Assembly: GCF_000725805.1 (NCBI RefSeq)
Contig: NZ_JOFT01000011.1
Coordinates: 62,001 to 126,000, forward strand
DNA length: 64,000 bases
Direction: 5' to 3'
Source: Streptomyces xanthophaeus
GTDB lineage: Bacteria; Actinomycetota; Actinomycetes; Streptomycetales; Streptomycetaceae
Positions 16,660 through 25,650 of the stretch are shown here, one piece after another. The position numbers and the translations under genes are program-made. How positions within the stretch are numbered: position 1 is the stretch's first letter; each line of letters begins with the position of its first letter. The notes under the pieces were generated by a model. That model made no database searches and had not been told where the DNA came from. It saw nothing but the letters and a program-made list of their open reading frames with translations.

Positions 16660-17985
16660 TCAGTTGTTGCAGCCGGTTCCGGTGGTGGGGTTGGTGCAGC
16701 TGTTGTGGCCGGGTCCGCCGTCGTTGGTGTTGGTACCGGGACCGCCGTTGAGAGCGTCGTTGCCGGGGCCGCCGTCGTTGGTGTCGTTGCCGGCGCCGCC
16801 GGACAGGGAGTCGTTGCCGCTGGCGCCGATGAGCGTGTCGTTGCCGTTGCCGCCAGTGAGAGCGTCGTTGCCGTTCCCGCCCTCGACGCGGTCGTTGCCG
16901 TCACCGCCGGTGAGGGCGTCGTTGCCGTCGGCGCCGCAGATCAGGTCGTTGCCGCCGCGTCCGTCGACCACGTCGTTCCCGGCGAGGGCGAAGATCACGT
17001 CGTTGCCGGGGGTGCCGGTCAGGACGTCGTTGCGGTTGGTGCCGGTGATGGTGGCCGTGGCGGTCGCGCAGGTCGGCGGGGCCGGTTCGTAGGTGATGGT
17101 GACCTGGGCCGGGCCGGTGGCGGGTCCGGGGGTACCACCGAGCGGGACGAGGTTCGACCCGCCACCGCCACCACCCGGACCTGCCGTGGCATCGCTGTTG
17201 ATCTGGCCGCAGCCGCCGCCTCCGCCGCCTCCGAACCAGCCGGCGCCTCCGCCGCCTCCCCCGAAGCCGGTGCCGCCGGTGCCGCCGGTGCCGGACGTAC
17301 CGGCGGTGCCGGCGGTGGTTGGGTTCTGCGAGCATGCGGCTCCGCCGGTGCCGCCGGTGGTCTGGGTGCCTCCGCCACCGCCGCCGCCGCCCTGCGGTCT
17401 GTCGCCGCCGTCGCCTCCGGTGTTGCCGGCGTCCCCGCCGGTGGCCTCGGGGACCTGGAAGTCACCGATGGCGGAACCGTAGCCGCCGCCGCCTCCGCCG
17501 CCGGCGACGATGAGGCGGGGGTCAATGCCGGGGCTGCCGGTCAGGGTGCAGCCGACGGCGGCCGAGCTGCAGGTGCGGACGTCGCTGGAGCCGCCGCCGA
17601 CGCCGCCCGGGAAGTTTCCGGTGACCGGTCCGCCGCCGGTGTTGACGTTCACGAACAGGGTGGTGCCCGGGGTGGCGGTCAGGGTGCCGGTGACGGTTGC
17701 GGCGCTCCCGCCCGTGCCACCGTTAGGCGCGTTCTGGCCTGCGGCGCCGGTGGCGGAGACGGTCAGTTGGGTGACGCCGGAAGGGACGGTGAAGGGCTGG
17801 TCGGCGCCCGCGTTGAAGGTGACGGTCACGGGTGCAGCCGCGGCGGGGGTGGCGGTGGGCACCACCAGTAGCGCTGCCGGCAGAACCGCCGTGGCGAGCA
17901 GGAGAGCGGCACGCCGGACCGGGCGCGGCGGCCGCCCACCCCCGGCACCGCGTGGGAATGCCTGATGTTGCAGGATCAGTGTCAC
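16660..17985 (-). CDS. secreted glycine-rich protein with RTX calcium-binding repeats
   Basis: A 441-residue exoprotein. I start it at the GTG at 17983-17985 because GAGGAG lies eight bases upstream. A signal peptide (RRAALLLATAVLPAALLVV, cut near AAA) precedes a beta-rich domain with VTFNAGADQPFTVPSGVTQL. A glycine-rich segment (about residues 150-290, GGGGGGG runs) follows. The last 120 residues hold about eleven GGxGNDxLx nonapeptides, the calcium-roll of RTX proteins. It ends with CTNPTTGTGCNN. The N-terminal layout resembles glycine-rich exoproteins that often precede RTX rolls in actinomycetes. Role unknown; it should fold outside the cell on calcium binding. Confidence 0.85.
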   Translation of the reverse strand: MTLILQHQAFPRGAGGGRPPRPVRRAALLLATAVLPAALLVVPTATPAAAAPVTVTFNAGADQPFTVPSGVTQLTVSATGAAGQNAPNGGTGGSAATVTGTLTATPGTTLFVNVNTGGGPVTGNFPGGVGGGSSDVRTCSSAAVGCTLTGSPGIDPRLIVAGGGGGGGYGSAIGDFQVPEATGGDAGNTGGDGGDRPQGGGGGGGGTQTTGGTGGAACSQNPTTAGTAGTSGTGGTGGTGFGGGGGGAGWFGGGGGGGCGQINSDATAGPGGGGGGSNLVPLGGTPGPATGPAQVTITYEPAPPTCATATATITGTNRNDVLTGTPGNDVIFALAGNDVVDGRGGNDLICGADGNDALTGGDGNDRVEGGNGNDALTGGNGNDTLIGASGNDSLSGGAGNDTNDGGPGNDALNGGPGTNTNDGGPGHNSCTNPTTGTGCNN

Positions 17986-18268
17986 GATCGGTGCTCCTCG
18001 GCAAGGGCCGCGGCACCCAGGACGTGCCACGGACGTCGGCTGGTACTCCGGCCCCTGCGCGGGACCGCCCGCCGATCAAGCCACACCCTTCCGGTCCTGC
18101 CGCCCGGACACACCGTCACACCGCCCCGCGATCCACCGACCAGCCGCAGCCGAGCTCAGTGGGCGGGCTCGCACGCCACGCCGCCCGCAACCTGGCACCT
18201 GGTCGGGGCGGCGTCCGGTTCCGTGGGGCCGGCCTCCTGGGTCTTCCCCAGGCCGCGGTTCGCCTGTC

Positions 18269-18294
18269 GGACTGATCGAAGTCCCGATCAGTCC
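18269..18294. promoter_or_regulatory. 10-bp-arm palindrome
   Basis: GGACTGATCG (18269-18278) and CGATCAGTCC (18285-18294) are perfect inverted repeats around six bases. It lies about 284 bases upstream of the RTX gene start on its promoter side and has the form of an operator. Confidence 0.45.
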
Positions 18295-18366
18295 TGAGAA
18301 CGGACGAGGCCCAGATGGTCGAGGCCGGGTTTGTCCTCCTCGGACCGGCGGGATGTATCGGTCGTG

Positions 18367-18464
18367 TGTGACTGTGCGCGACAGGTGGCACCGATGGACA
18401 ACTGCGATGCACAGAAGGGTGTGACCGAGATACGCGCCAAAGGGGCAATGGGATGATCTTGAAG
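18367..18464 (+). repeat. dispersed repeat, copy 1
   Basis: It starts TGTGACTGTGCGCGACAGG and ends AATGGGATGATCTTGAAG. The right 40 bp match copy 3 (23899-23937) in inverted orientation with few differences, and both ends resemble copy 2 (19611-19853). It is probably a terminal segment of a degraded mobile element. Confidence 0.55.
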
Positions 18465-18638
18465 TCCTGAGGGCTCCGCGGCCGCTACCCCTCCACCCGT
18501 GGCCGGAGGACCCGACTGCGGCCGAGCCGGCCCGGCGGCTCAAGCGCGCCCAAGCAGCGGCAGGCTGCCCCGCACCGCCTGCCGCCGGCTGCATCGACGG
18601 GCGCTCCCCGGCCGGGGAGCGCCACGGGCAGCCCGGGG

Positions 18639-19292
18639 TCAGCCGCCACCCGAGTTGGCCGAGGCCGAACCTCCGGAGAACCAGGTCGAGTGGGACCGCG
18701 GCTCATCGCGCGTGCTGCGCTCGGTGCGCAGCTCCACCACGACCGCAGCCGGGCCGAGTAGGGCCTCCAGTGCGTCGGCGAGCCGCTGCGGGTCGCCGCC
18801 GAACGGGAGCGGGGCGAGCCGCTCCCGGCCGCCCCGCAGGACGAGTTCCAGCGCGAGCGTGGAGACGGCCGGCTTATGGTCCCCCTGGTACGGCTCCACC
18901 ACCTTGTGCGTCAGCTGGACCTCGCGCAGGGTGTCGACGGGCAGCCAGTCGTCCGGCCCGGCACCGCGGACCAACCGCAGGGACGCAGGCACCCCGGCCG
19001 GCGCGAACTCCACCCGCAGGATGTCCCGGGCCCGGGAAAAGGCCAGCGCCAGCCAGCCGAGCAGGTACTCCAGCCCGGCGATCACCCCCACCACCACGAA
19101 CACAGTCGACGCCCGCGCCCCAGCCAGCGCCATCCAGAAGGCGACGAGCAGGGTCGGCACGCCCAGAGCGAGCGGAGCGAACAGCGCCGGCCCCGCCGAG
19201 GTCAGCACGTTCCACGCCGGCCCGGCCGGCCCGACGTGCAGGACCAGATCCGTCGAGTCGGGGCCTTGTCTCAGCAAGGGATCGGTGGCCAT
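18639..19292 (-). CDS. membrane protein of unknown function
   Basis: A 217-residue protein with two hydrophobic segments at about residues 35-60 and 62-85, followed by a soluble domain. The soluble part contains LPVDTLREVQLTHKVVEPY and a later LRGGRERLAPLPFGGDPQRL segment, giving a PH-like beta-rich appearance, and ends in a Ser/Gly-rich tail. The ATG at 19292 follows GGAGGC-like sequence. Neighbours give no clue; it is bracketed by inverted copies of a dispersed repeat. Confidence 0.75.
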   Translation of the reverse strand: MATDPLLRQGPDSTDLVLHVGPAGPAWNVLTSAGPALFAPLALGVPTLLVAFWMALAGARASTVFVVVGVIAGLEYLLGWLALAFSRARDILRVEFAPAGVPASLRLVRGAGPDDWLPVDTLREVQLTHKVVEPYQGDHKPAVSTLALELVLRGGRERLAPLPFGGDPQRLADALEALLGPAAVVVELRTERSTRDEPRSHSTWFSGGSASANSGGG

Positions 19293-19479
19293 GCCTCCAG
19301 CGTAGGACCGGTCCGCAAGAGCGCCTCGACCCCATTCGGCCGTTGAGGCACGACTTCTGACGGCCCGTATCCCTCAGCCGGCGGGCGCGGCGGGCTCCCA
19401 GGGCTCGAACCACGGGTCGGGCCACTGCTCGGCGACGGTCATCAGCGGCTAGAGGGTGGCGCCGTCCAGGGGTACGCGG

Positions 19480-19528
19480 TGATCAGCCGCTTGAACCGCG
19501 GATACGCGGTCCGTTCGATCGAGGTCAC
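19480..19528 (-). pseudogene. N-terminal fragment of a Tn3-family transposase
   Basis: From a GTG at 19526-19528 the frame reads VTSIERTAYPRFKRLIT, the characteristic start of the DUF4158 domain of Tn3 transposases. After about 17 residues homology stops and a TAG/TGA cluster follows near 19440-19455. Only the beginning of the gene is left. Confidence 0.55.
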
Positions 19529-19610
19529 AACCCACCCCAGGCTCCAGACGATGGTCAACATCACCACCAACGACACCGAGCCGAACGGGTGGCGGGCCGG
19601 GACCTCACGG

Positions 19611-19853
19611 CTTCAAGATCATCTCACTGCCCCTTTTGGGCTCACCTTGGCTGGACCCCCAGAGCGCGTACAAGTCGCGGGCGACGTGGCCGAGGGCCGG
19701 CCAGGCAGGGGCGCAGCAATCAGGGGGTTGCACGCCGCAGACCATCGTGAACTGCGAAACCCAGCTCAGCGTGCACCTGCCGCCCAGCGCGGGCCATCTG
19801 TCGCGCACAGCACCAAGTAGCGTGCTCAAGCACCACCTATCACGCACAGTCGC
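19611..19853 (-). repeat. dispersed repeat, copy 2 (inverted relative to copy 1)
   Basis: Its left end (19611-19640, CTTCAAGATCATCTCACTGC) mirrors the right end of copy 1. Its right end (CCACCTATCACGCACAGTCG at 19833-19852) mirrors the left end of copy 1. A second partial copy of that right-end motif lies at 19794-19813. The interior is longer than copy 1. Together the two copies flank the gene at 18639-19292. Confidence 0.5.
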
Positions 19854-20326
19854 AAGACCTACCACTGACCTGAGCGTGCCACTCGCGCAGAAAATCGAAC
19901 AGATGACGGAATATAGGGATCCCCCCACCGAGGAGCAGCGCCATGACCTCCCCCGCCCCGCCCCCACGGTCAGATCGCAGGTCGCCACGTGGCCCCCTTC
20001 GCAGACTGGCCCGTGTTGTCGGTGACGTGTTAACTGCACCTTCCTGGGCTCATTTGGGCGAATTGAGTTCCAGGATGTCTGTCCTTCAGAAGTTCTACCG
20101 AGAGGTGATCGCGGGGCGAGCCAGAGTGCCCCTATGCCCGGTACCACGCCGCGTGGACGGCGACGAAGCTCCGGCGGGGGCTCGCGGTGGATGAGGCCGA
20201 GCAAGACCGGTTGTACGACATCGCGGCCGGCTGTGGCGGCACGGAGGTGGGGTTCGCCCCCGCCCCGTAGCAGGCGCGAGAGCCGCCCGTGAAGGAGTGG
20301 CCTGCCCTCTTGTACGTGATCCGGCG
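19854..20326. other. remnant region including a truncated small reading frame
   Basis: Plus-strand 20109-20270 encodes a start-less piece (ECPYARYHAAWTATKLRRG, LAVDEAEQDRLYDIAA) ending in a normal stop. It reads like the 3' end of a small conserved gene whose 5' part is lost behind a TGA. Nothing else is recognisable. Confidence 0.45.
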
Positions 20327-21010
20327 TCAACGGGCCGGGGTCAGGGCGGTGGGGGCCAGTACCCATAGCAAGGCTCTGCCGGTCAGGGGCGTGGTGGCGA
20401 TCAGGGTCAGGTAGACCTCGATCAGGGATCCGTCGCCGGTGAGGACGTTGAGGTCGTCGGTCCATCGGGAGAGCAGGTAGATGACGGCGTCGACGATGAG
20501 CCAGGAGGCGAGGTTGGCTCCGATCCACCATTTCCAGCGTGTGGTGAGCTTGCGGAGGACCAGTGACTGGGACAGGCCGAGCAGGGGTCCCAGGGCCAGG
20601 CTCTGGCTGGCGGCCAGCAGGTAGGCCGTCGAGACCGTCTCGTGGGAGTCCTGCGCGCCGATCACGGCGGGCATGATCACCAGCAGCCATGCGAGCAGTG
20701 CCGGACCGACGTTGGAAGTGATCCACACCTTGCGCGGGATGGGGACCCGCTCCTTGACGACCAGCCATTGCAGCGCTCCCAGGACTCCGCCGAACAGCGC
20801 GGCACCCAGAGTCGCGATCAGGAGCGCAAGAATCACGTTGTGGCTGGCCAGGTTCATGTGAAGCACGTCGTTGCCCAGCAGGATCAGCAGGAACCCGACG
20901 GTCAGAACGGTGATGAACGCGAGCGTGTTGTAGCCGATCCACCGCCAGTACAGGCGGACGTCCCACCCACTGGTCGAGGCGGACTCGCGGCCGGAGCCGG
21001 AAGCGGTCAT
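20327..21010 (-). CDS. integral membrane protein of unknown function
   Basis: A 227-residue protein with about six hydrophobic helices. A short polar N-terminus (MTASGSGRESASTSGWD) is followed by YWRWIGYNTLAF and alternating helices. Two segments share a repeated pattern (GALQWLVVKERVPIPRKVWI and GLSQSLVLRKLTTRWKWWIG), each an L-Q/S-x-L-V motif before basic and tryptophan residues, suggesting an internal duplication. The ATG at 21010 has GAGGAG at a good distance; a GTG one codon earlier is less well placed. Confidence 0.8.
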   Translation of the reverse strand: MTASGSGRESASTSGWDVRLYWRWIGYNTLAFITVLTVGFLLILLGNDVLHMNLASHNVILALLIATLGAALFGGVLGALQWLVVKERVPIPRKVWITSNVGPALLAWLLVIMPAVIGAQDSHETVSTAYLLAASQSLALGPLLGLSQSLVLRKLTTRWKWWIGANLASWLIVDAVIYLLSRWTDDLNVLTGDGSLIEVYLTLIATTPLTGRALLWVLAPTALTPAR

Positions 21011-21245
21011 CACCCACTCCTCGGGACGATGCGGCCGTACATGCCGATCTCATGATCGAACACTGATCACCCCGGACCCGGTTGGCGGCACCGTGCGCCC
21101 CTGCGGTTTCCGCTCCCGACCACCCTTGTGGCCCCTCCCCCTTGTTGCGGCAATGACATCGCGGACGCGCGAGCGGCCAAACCGGTGAACTCCTGGTGCG
21201 CCTGCCGCGCATGGCCCGTCTCACCAGGGAGGTTGGGGGCAGGGC

Positions 21246-21833
21246 ATGCGCTGCGGTCGGGGTGGAGTCGTGAACGGAAACTCGGGTCGTCACCATCGGC
21301 AGGTACTGCTCGCCTCAGTGCGTTCGCTGGTAACCGCGGCGCTCCTCGTGACCGCCTACTACCTGCTGCCCATGGACTCGGCCTTCACGGCCACCACCGT
21401 TCTGGTGCTCCTCGGCGGTATCGCGGCTGTGGCGGGGCTCCTGGCCTGGCAGATCTACCAGATCACACTCGCTCCGCAGCCCGGGCTGAAGGCCATGGAG
21501 GCCATGGCGATCACCGTGCCGCTGTTCATCCTGCTCGATGCCACCGCATGCTTCCTGCTGGAACACACCACCCCGGGAAGCTTCAGCGAACCCCTGTCGC
21601 GCACCGACGCGATGTACTTCGCGATGACCGTGTTCAGCACGGTCGGGTTCGGCGACATCACCGCACGCAGCGAGACCGCCCGGCTGCTGACCACGGGACA
21701 GATCACGCTGAACCTGCTGCTGCTCGGCGTGGCGGCCCGGCTCCTGGCCAACGCGGTCCAGCGAGGCCGCGAACGCCGTGATCAGCCTGCCGGTCCCGGT
21801 GGGGGGAGCGGCAGCGCGCCGCCAGCCCCGTGA
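21246..21833 (+). CDS. two-TM potassium channel
   Basis: A 195-residue ion channel subunit. Two N-terminal hydrophobic helices (about 25-70) precede a pore domain with an outer helix (AMAITVPLFILLDATACFLL), a pore loop and the selectivity filter STVGFGD near residue 140, then an inner helix (ITLNLLLLGVAARLLANAV). TVGFG is a functional variant of TVGYG. The basic C-terminus lacks an RCK or cyclic-nucleotide domain. Four subunits would form a passive potassium channel. The start is uncertain between the ATG at 21246 and a GTG at 21270 with GGTGGAG upstream. Confidence 0.88.
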   Translation: MRCGRGGVVNGNSGRHHRQVLLASVRSLVTAALLVTAYYLLPMDSAFTATTVLVLLGGIAAVAGLLAWQIYQITLAPQPGLKAMEAMAITVPLFILLDATACFLLEHTTPGSFSEPLSRTDAMYFAMTVFSTVGFGDITARSETARLLTTGQITLNLLLLGVAARLLANAVQRGRERRDQPAGPGGGSGSAPPAP

Positions 21834-21899
21834 CTCGCCTCTCGGACCTGGGCGGCGCGGCCCCAGTCCGAGGAGGTCGGGGTCCAGCGGCGCTCTGGC

Positions 21900-23231
21900 C
21901 TACCGGCTGCCGTTGTTCAGGTAGTCGTCGATGTGGCGGGCGGTGTGGTAGCCGCTCTGGATCGCGCCGTCGATGAAGGAGCGCCATCCGATGGCCGAGT
22001 CGGCGCCCGCGAAGAACAGCCGCCCCTCGGTGGTGCGCAGGTCGGGCAGGATGCTGGCCAGCTGTCCGGGTCGGTAGATGCACCAGGTGCCGAGGGAGAG
22101 CGGGTCGTTGGACCAGTCCCATCCGACGATGGATTCGACCTCGACGCCGGGGAGCAGGGGCTGGAGTGCTTCCTGCATGCCGGCGGTGTCGTCGAAGGCG
22201 GACATGGGCAGGCGGTCCGGGTCGCTGGAGAACGCGACGACCCAGGTGCCTTCCGGGCCTCCCTTCGCGTAGGTGACCACCCAGTTGACCGCGTAGGCCT
22301 CCGGGGCGAGGACGCTCACGTTCCCGATGTCGCCCTTGACCTTGACGATGCTCTTGCGGCCGGCGCCGGCGTGCCGCTCCTCAGCGGCCCTGCGCTTGGT
22401 GTCGGACAGGCGGGGCTCGAACTCCACACTGTTCAGGACGTTCACCGGCAGCGCGATCACAGCCGTGGGCGCGGTGATCGTGTCGCCGCCCGCGAGTTCG
22501 ACGCGTACTTCGCCGTCGCTCTGGACGACACGCGTGACGTGCGAGTTGAGGCGGAAGTCGGTGAGCGTGGCGTGCCCGGCAATGCCGTCGATCAGCTCGC
22601 GCGTGCCCTTCACGAGCTTGGTCGCCGTCAGGGCGGCCGATGCCTGCTCGGCGCTCCACCCCGACAGGGCGTAGGTGCGCAGGTATTCGGTGACGGCGGA
22701 CTTGTCGAGCGGGCCGAGCGCGACCGCGCAGCACATCGACTCCAGCCAGTCGTAGAGCACCGGGTCGGCCTTCACCGTCTCCAGCTGCTCGCGGAACGAC
22801 CGGTCGCCGATACCTTGCGGATCCGGGCCCCACGCCTCTGTGAACGGCTCCGGAAACAGTTCCGCGCCCGGCGAGCAGAACTGGTTGAGCAGCTCCATGG
22901 CGCGTGCGACGTCCTCGTCGGAGAGGTCCACGACACGTCCGCCTGACACGACCGCCTGCCGCAGCCCTTCCGCGACCGGCAGCGGCTCGGTCTCGATGCC
23001 GTAGCGCTGCATCTCCGCCCACACATTCGGCTGCAGGGGATGCACCCAGGTGCCGCCGAACTCCATGGCGTGCCCGTCGTGGTCCTTCGTGTAGGTCCGG
23101 CCGCCCAGCCGGTCACGTGATTCGACCAGCACCGCGCGACGTCCGCGCATCGTCAGCTCACGCGCGGCCGTCACACCGGCGAACCCACCACCGATGATCA
23201 CGACATCCGGACGAGACTCTGCCTTGCTCAC
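21900..23231 (-). CDS. flavin monoamine oxidase family protein
   Basis: A 443-residue FAD enzyme that would oxidise an amine to the imine/aldehyde with release of peroxide. The dinucleotide fold is VVIIGGGFAGVTAAREL, followed by the RxGGRTYT motif and MEFGGTWVHP. The C-terminal FAD contact reads GRLFFAGADSAIGWRSFIDGAIQSG. I prefer the GTG at 23231, which has AAGGGAT upstream; an in-frame GTG at 23267 lacks a ribosome binding site. It lies 175 bases downstream of a cupin gene on the same strand, which may act in the same pathway. The substrate is not evident. Confidence 0.9.
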   Translation of the reverse strand: MSKAESRPDVVIIGGGFAGVTAARELTMRGRRAVLVESRDRLGGRTYTKDHDGHAMEFGGTWVHPLQPNVWAEMQRYGIETEPLPVAEGLRQAVVSGGRVVDLSDEDVARAMELLNQFCSPGAELFPEPFTEAWGPDPQGIGDRSFREQLETVKADPVLYDWLESMCCAVALGPLDKSAVTEYLRTYALSGWSAEQASAALTATKLVKGTRELIDGIAGHATLTDFRLNSHVTRVVQSDGEVRVELAGGDTITAPTAVIALPVNVLNSVEFEPRLSDTKRRAAEERHAGAGRKSIVKVKGDIGNVSVLAPEAYAVNWVVTYAKGGPEGTWVVAFSSDPDRLPMSAFDDTAGMQEALQPLLPGVEVESIVGWDWSNDPLSLGTWCIYRPGQLASILPDLRTTEGRLFFAGADSAIGWRSFIDGAIQSGYHTARHIDDYLNNGSR

Positions 23232-23406
23232 TACTGGATCCCTTCGGTCTTCCGGCGCGAGGCGCACACGGTCGCCGTCGTTGGTCGGTGACAGCGGCCG
23301 ACGTGCCCTCTTCCGGGATGGTGCTGTCGGCCGGGGTGTTCAGGCCGTCCGGTTGCTGTGGCGGTCCGGTCGGCGCCGATAGCGCCGGCCATTGCCGCAA
23401 CCGTGG

Positions 23407-23748
23407 TCAGGCGATGACGAAGAACTTCACGAACGGCGAGCGGGTGCGCCAGGTCGCACTGAACCCGTCCGGGAAGGAGTAGATGCCCCCGGCGATGAGG
23501 TCGATCTTCTGGCCGTCGGGGGTCTCCAGCTCCGCCTCACCCTGCAGGACATGGAAGGTGTCGGAACCCGTGACGTTGTAGGGGATCTCCGCGCCGATCT
23601 GGGGGTCGGTCCTCCACAGGCCACCCATCAGGCCGCCTTCCTTCTGCACCAGGAAATGGACCTGCCCCATCTCCCGGCCCTCCTCGACGAACGGCTCCCA
23701 AGAATCCGTCGTAATGGACGAGGTCGAAACACCAGGAAAATCCGCCAT
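23407..23748 (-). CDS. small cupin-domain protein
   Basis: A 113-residue single-domain cupin. The start ATG at 23748 has GGAGG directly upstream. The barrel motifs are VTGSDTFHVLQGEAELETPDG and GGIYSFPDGFSATW. The usual metal-binding HxH is replaced (SDTFHV), so only a partial metal site is present, as in DUF861-type cupins. It precedes the amine oxidase gene and probably shares its transcript. Confidence 0.85.
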   Translation of the reverse strand: MADFPGVSTSSITTDSWEPFVEEGREMGQVHFLVQKEGGLMGGLWRTDPQIGAEIPYNVTGSDTFHVLQGEAELETPDGQKIDLIAGGIYSFPDGFSATWRTRSPFVKFFVIA

Positions 23749-23898
23749 ATCACCCTCCACAGTGAGACAAACTGCCGACCGGAGCAGCAGACCAGAGATC
23801 GCGGCCGCTGCCGATGAGGCTGGCGGGGACGATCCCTCCGATGCCGGTACCGCACTGGCCAGGGCGCCATCACTTCTGGACCAGAGGCTCCACGGTGG

Positions 23899-23937
23899 CT
23901 TCAAGATCATCCCGTTGCCCTTTTGACCCGTATCTCG
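23899..23937 (-). repeat. dispersed repeat, copy 3
   Basis: CTTCAAGATCATCCCGTTGC and the following CCTTTTGACCCGTATCTCG match the reverse complement of 18425-18464 with few changes. It lies between the cupin promoter and the 3' end of an intact transposase gene. The 318-bp gap 23749-24067 holds nothing else recognisable. Confidence 0.6.
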
Positions 23938-24067
23938 CCAGACCCGAACGGCCCTCACCAGTCGGCTGAGCTCCGCTGCTGGCCCCCGCGAATCAGCCCT
24001 GTTCGAATCCCGACCTGGGGAAAAACTGCCCGGAAGATTGAACACAGGCACTTACCTTGTTCTTTAT

Positions 24068-25510
24068 CTACCAAGATCTTCCAGGCTTGCCGATGGCCTT
24101 GAGGGTCTCGGGTCGTTTGACGGTTTTGCCGACGTCGTAGCGGGGTGCCGGGTGTTTGTTCTTGGCGCCGGGTGGCCGACCGGGTCCGGTGCCTCGGGGT
24201 CTGGGAACACGGGCCGGGCAGGCGAGGTGAGCGCGGATGTTCCGAAACCCTCGGCGGACCCGGGCCGGGGTGAGCCGGTCGAGGCTGGTGGGCTTCTCCC
24301 ACGGCCTACGGAGGTCCGTGGCGAGTGGGCGGGCCAGTCGGAGCTGGGTGTGGGCGACGATCAGGATCCAGGTCCAGCGGTCCGCAGCCTCGGGGGTGCG
24401 GAGTTTCGGGGTGGTCCAGCCCAGGGTCTGCTTCACGAAGCGGAACGTGTGCTCCAGGTCAAAGCGGCGGAGGAACGACTGCCAGAAACGATCCACATCG
24501 TCCGGGGTCGCGCTGGTCTTCGAGGACCATAACCACACCGGTGGGGCGTCCCGGTCTTTCGACAGGTGGTCGACCTTCAACCGAATCAGCGTTCCTTCGA
24601 CCAAGGGCAGTTCACCATCGTGGTCGAGCCAGGAAGAGCGGTGGGTGAGCCTTGGATGGACGCGGTCCCACGCCTGGGTCTCGGCCTTGCCGTAGTTGGT
24701 GGTGTCGGTGACCGTGGTGATCGCGGGTTCGGGCCAGGTCTCCGGCTTGGTGAAGCGGAACTCTGGGCCGTGCTTGGGCGGCCGGCCGTTGACGCCGTGC
24801 ATCCTCGGTGGTTTCGGCAGGCGCATGACGCGGTCGGAGCGGACCCGGCCGACCAGCTCGACGGGCAGGTCGCGCAGGACCCAGGCCAGGCGGGTGACGT
24901 CGTAGCCGGCATCGCTGACGATCACGATGGCCGGGTCCCCGGCCTGCCACTGCCCCGCGGTGATGAGTCGTTCAACGACTCCTCGGAGCTGGGCGGCGGT
25001 GATCGCGGTCGCGTCGTCGATCGGTCCGAGCCGGACCGCGTCCAGGATCGCGGTCCAGGATGTGGCACCCGGCTCCAGTGCGGCCACGAAGGAGTAGGGC
25101 CAGCCCGGGATGAACTGCGAGGCCGTTTTCGCGCGGCCGTAGACGTGACAGAACAGTCGGTCGGCTGAGCACGGCGCGTCCGAGCGGAGCCACGGTGACA
25201 CATCGACCGCCAAGACCAGGCGTCCGCCGTCGAACCGCGGCAGGGGCAGCCCTGCCAGCAGCGTCCGGAGCCGGTCGACGTCGATCCTGCCGTGGTTCAG
25301 GCCGCCGTACATCGCTCCGTGCCCACGACGGTGCTCGGGCAGAAGGGTCAAGTCCACCGGGGACTTCACCGCACCATCGGCACACAGCACCGCGTCCACC
25401 AACTCGAACAGTTCGTCGCGCCGAGCGGCCAGACACTCGTAGAACTCGCCCCGGAAGCGTGACGCCTCCGCGAACGCTTCCCTCCGAACAGCATCAGGCA
25501 GCAGACTCAC
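24068..25510 (-). CDS. transposase (IS701/IS4-like DDE family common in Streptomyces)
   Basis: A 480-residue transposase that appears intact. It opens with LLPDAVRREAFAEASRFRGE and continues with LVLAVDVSPWLR, the first catalytic Asp. VIVSDAGYDVTRLAW gives the second Asp, and FDLEHTFRFVKQTLGWTTPK the Y/F-x-K-associated Glu region. A basic tail follows. I place the start at the GTG at 25510, with GAAGG seven bases upstream; an in-frame ATG at 25555 is an alternative. Terminal inverted repeats could not be defined by eye, though a dispersed repeat copy lies about 130 bases beyond its 3' end. Confidence 0.88.
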   Translation of the reverse strand: MSLLPDAVRREAFAEASRFRGEFYECLAARRDELFELVDAVLCADGAVKSPVDLTLLPEHRRGHGAMYGGLNHGRIDVDRLRTLLAGLPLPRFDGGRLVLAVDVSPWLRSDAPCSADRLFCHVYGRAKTASQFIPGWPYSFVAALEPGATSWTAILDAVRLGPIDDATAITAAQLRGVVERLITAGQWQAGDPAIVIVSDAGYDVTRLAWVLRDLPVELVGRVRSDRVMRLPKPPRMHGVNGRPPKHGPEFRFTKPETWPEPAITTVTDTTNYGKAETQAWDRVHPRLTHRSSWLDHDGELPLVEGTLIRLKVDHLSKDRDAPPVWLWSSKTSATPDDVDRFWQSFLRRFDLEHTFRFVKQTLGWTTPKLRTPEAADRWTWILIVAHTQLRLARPLATDLRRPWEKPTSLDRLTPARVRRGFRNIRAHLACPARVPRPRGTGPGRPPGAKNKHPAPRYDVGKTVKRPETLKAIGKPGRSW

Positions 25511-25650
25511 CTCACGGCCTTCGTCGTGGTCACGTGCACCTTGGTCGGAGCACATGATCAGACGAAGGCCGCCCCCATGTCCGGTGATTCTCCATGTGAG
25601 CGACGCGGTTCGAGGCGCCCTTCGAGGGGACCCGAACCTCGAGCGAGTCC

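Larger units (their letters stand above)
17986..18638. other. 653-bp intergenic region with palindrome and dispersed repeat
   Basis: It contains the RTX promoter side, a clean palindrome at 18269-18294 and a dispersed repeat at 18367-18464. Open frames crossing it lack protein character. The last 150 bases lie downstream of the minus-strand membrane-protein gene. Confidence 0.5.

Noticed and set aside
19605..21296. long minus-strand frame across repeats and the membrane protein gene
   Set aside because: It crosses dispersed repeats and overlaps a better-supported gene in another frame.
24001..24030. GTTCGAATCCCG resembling a tRNA T-arm
   Set aside because: The flanking bases do not form the five-base-pair T stem and no acceptor or anticodon arm can be folded.
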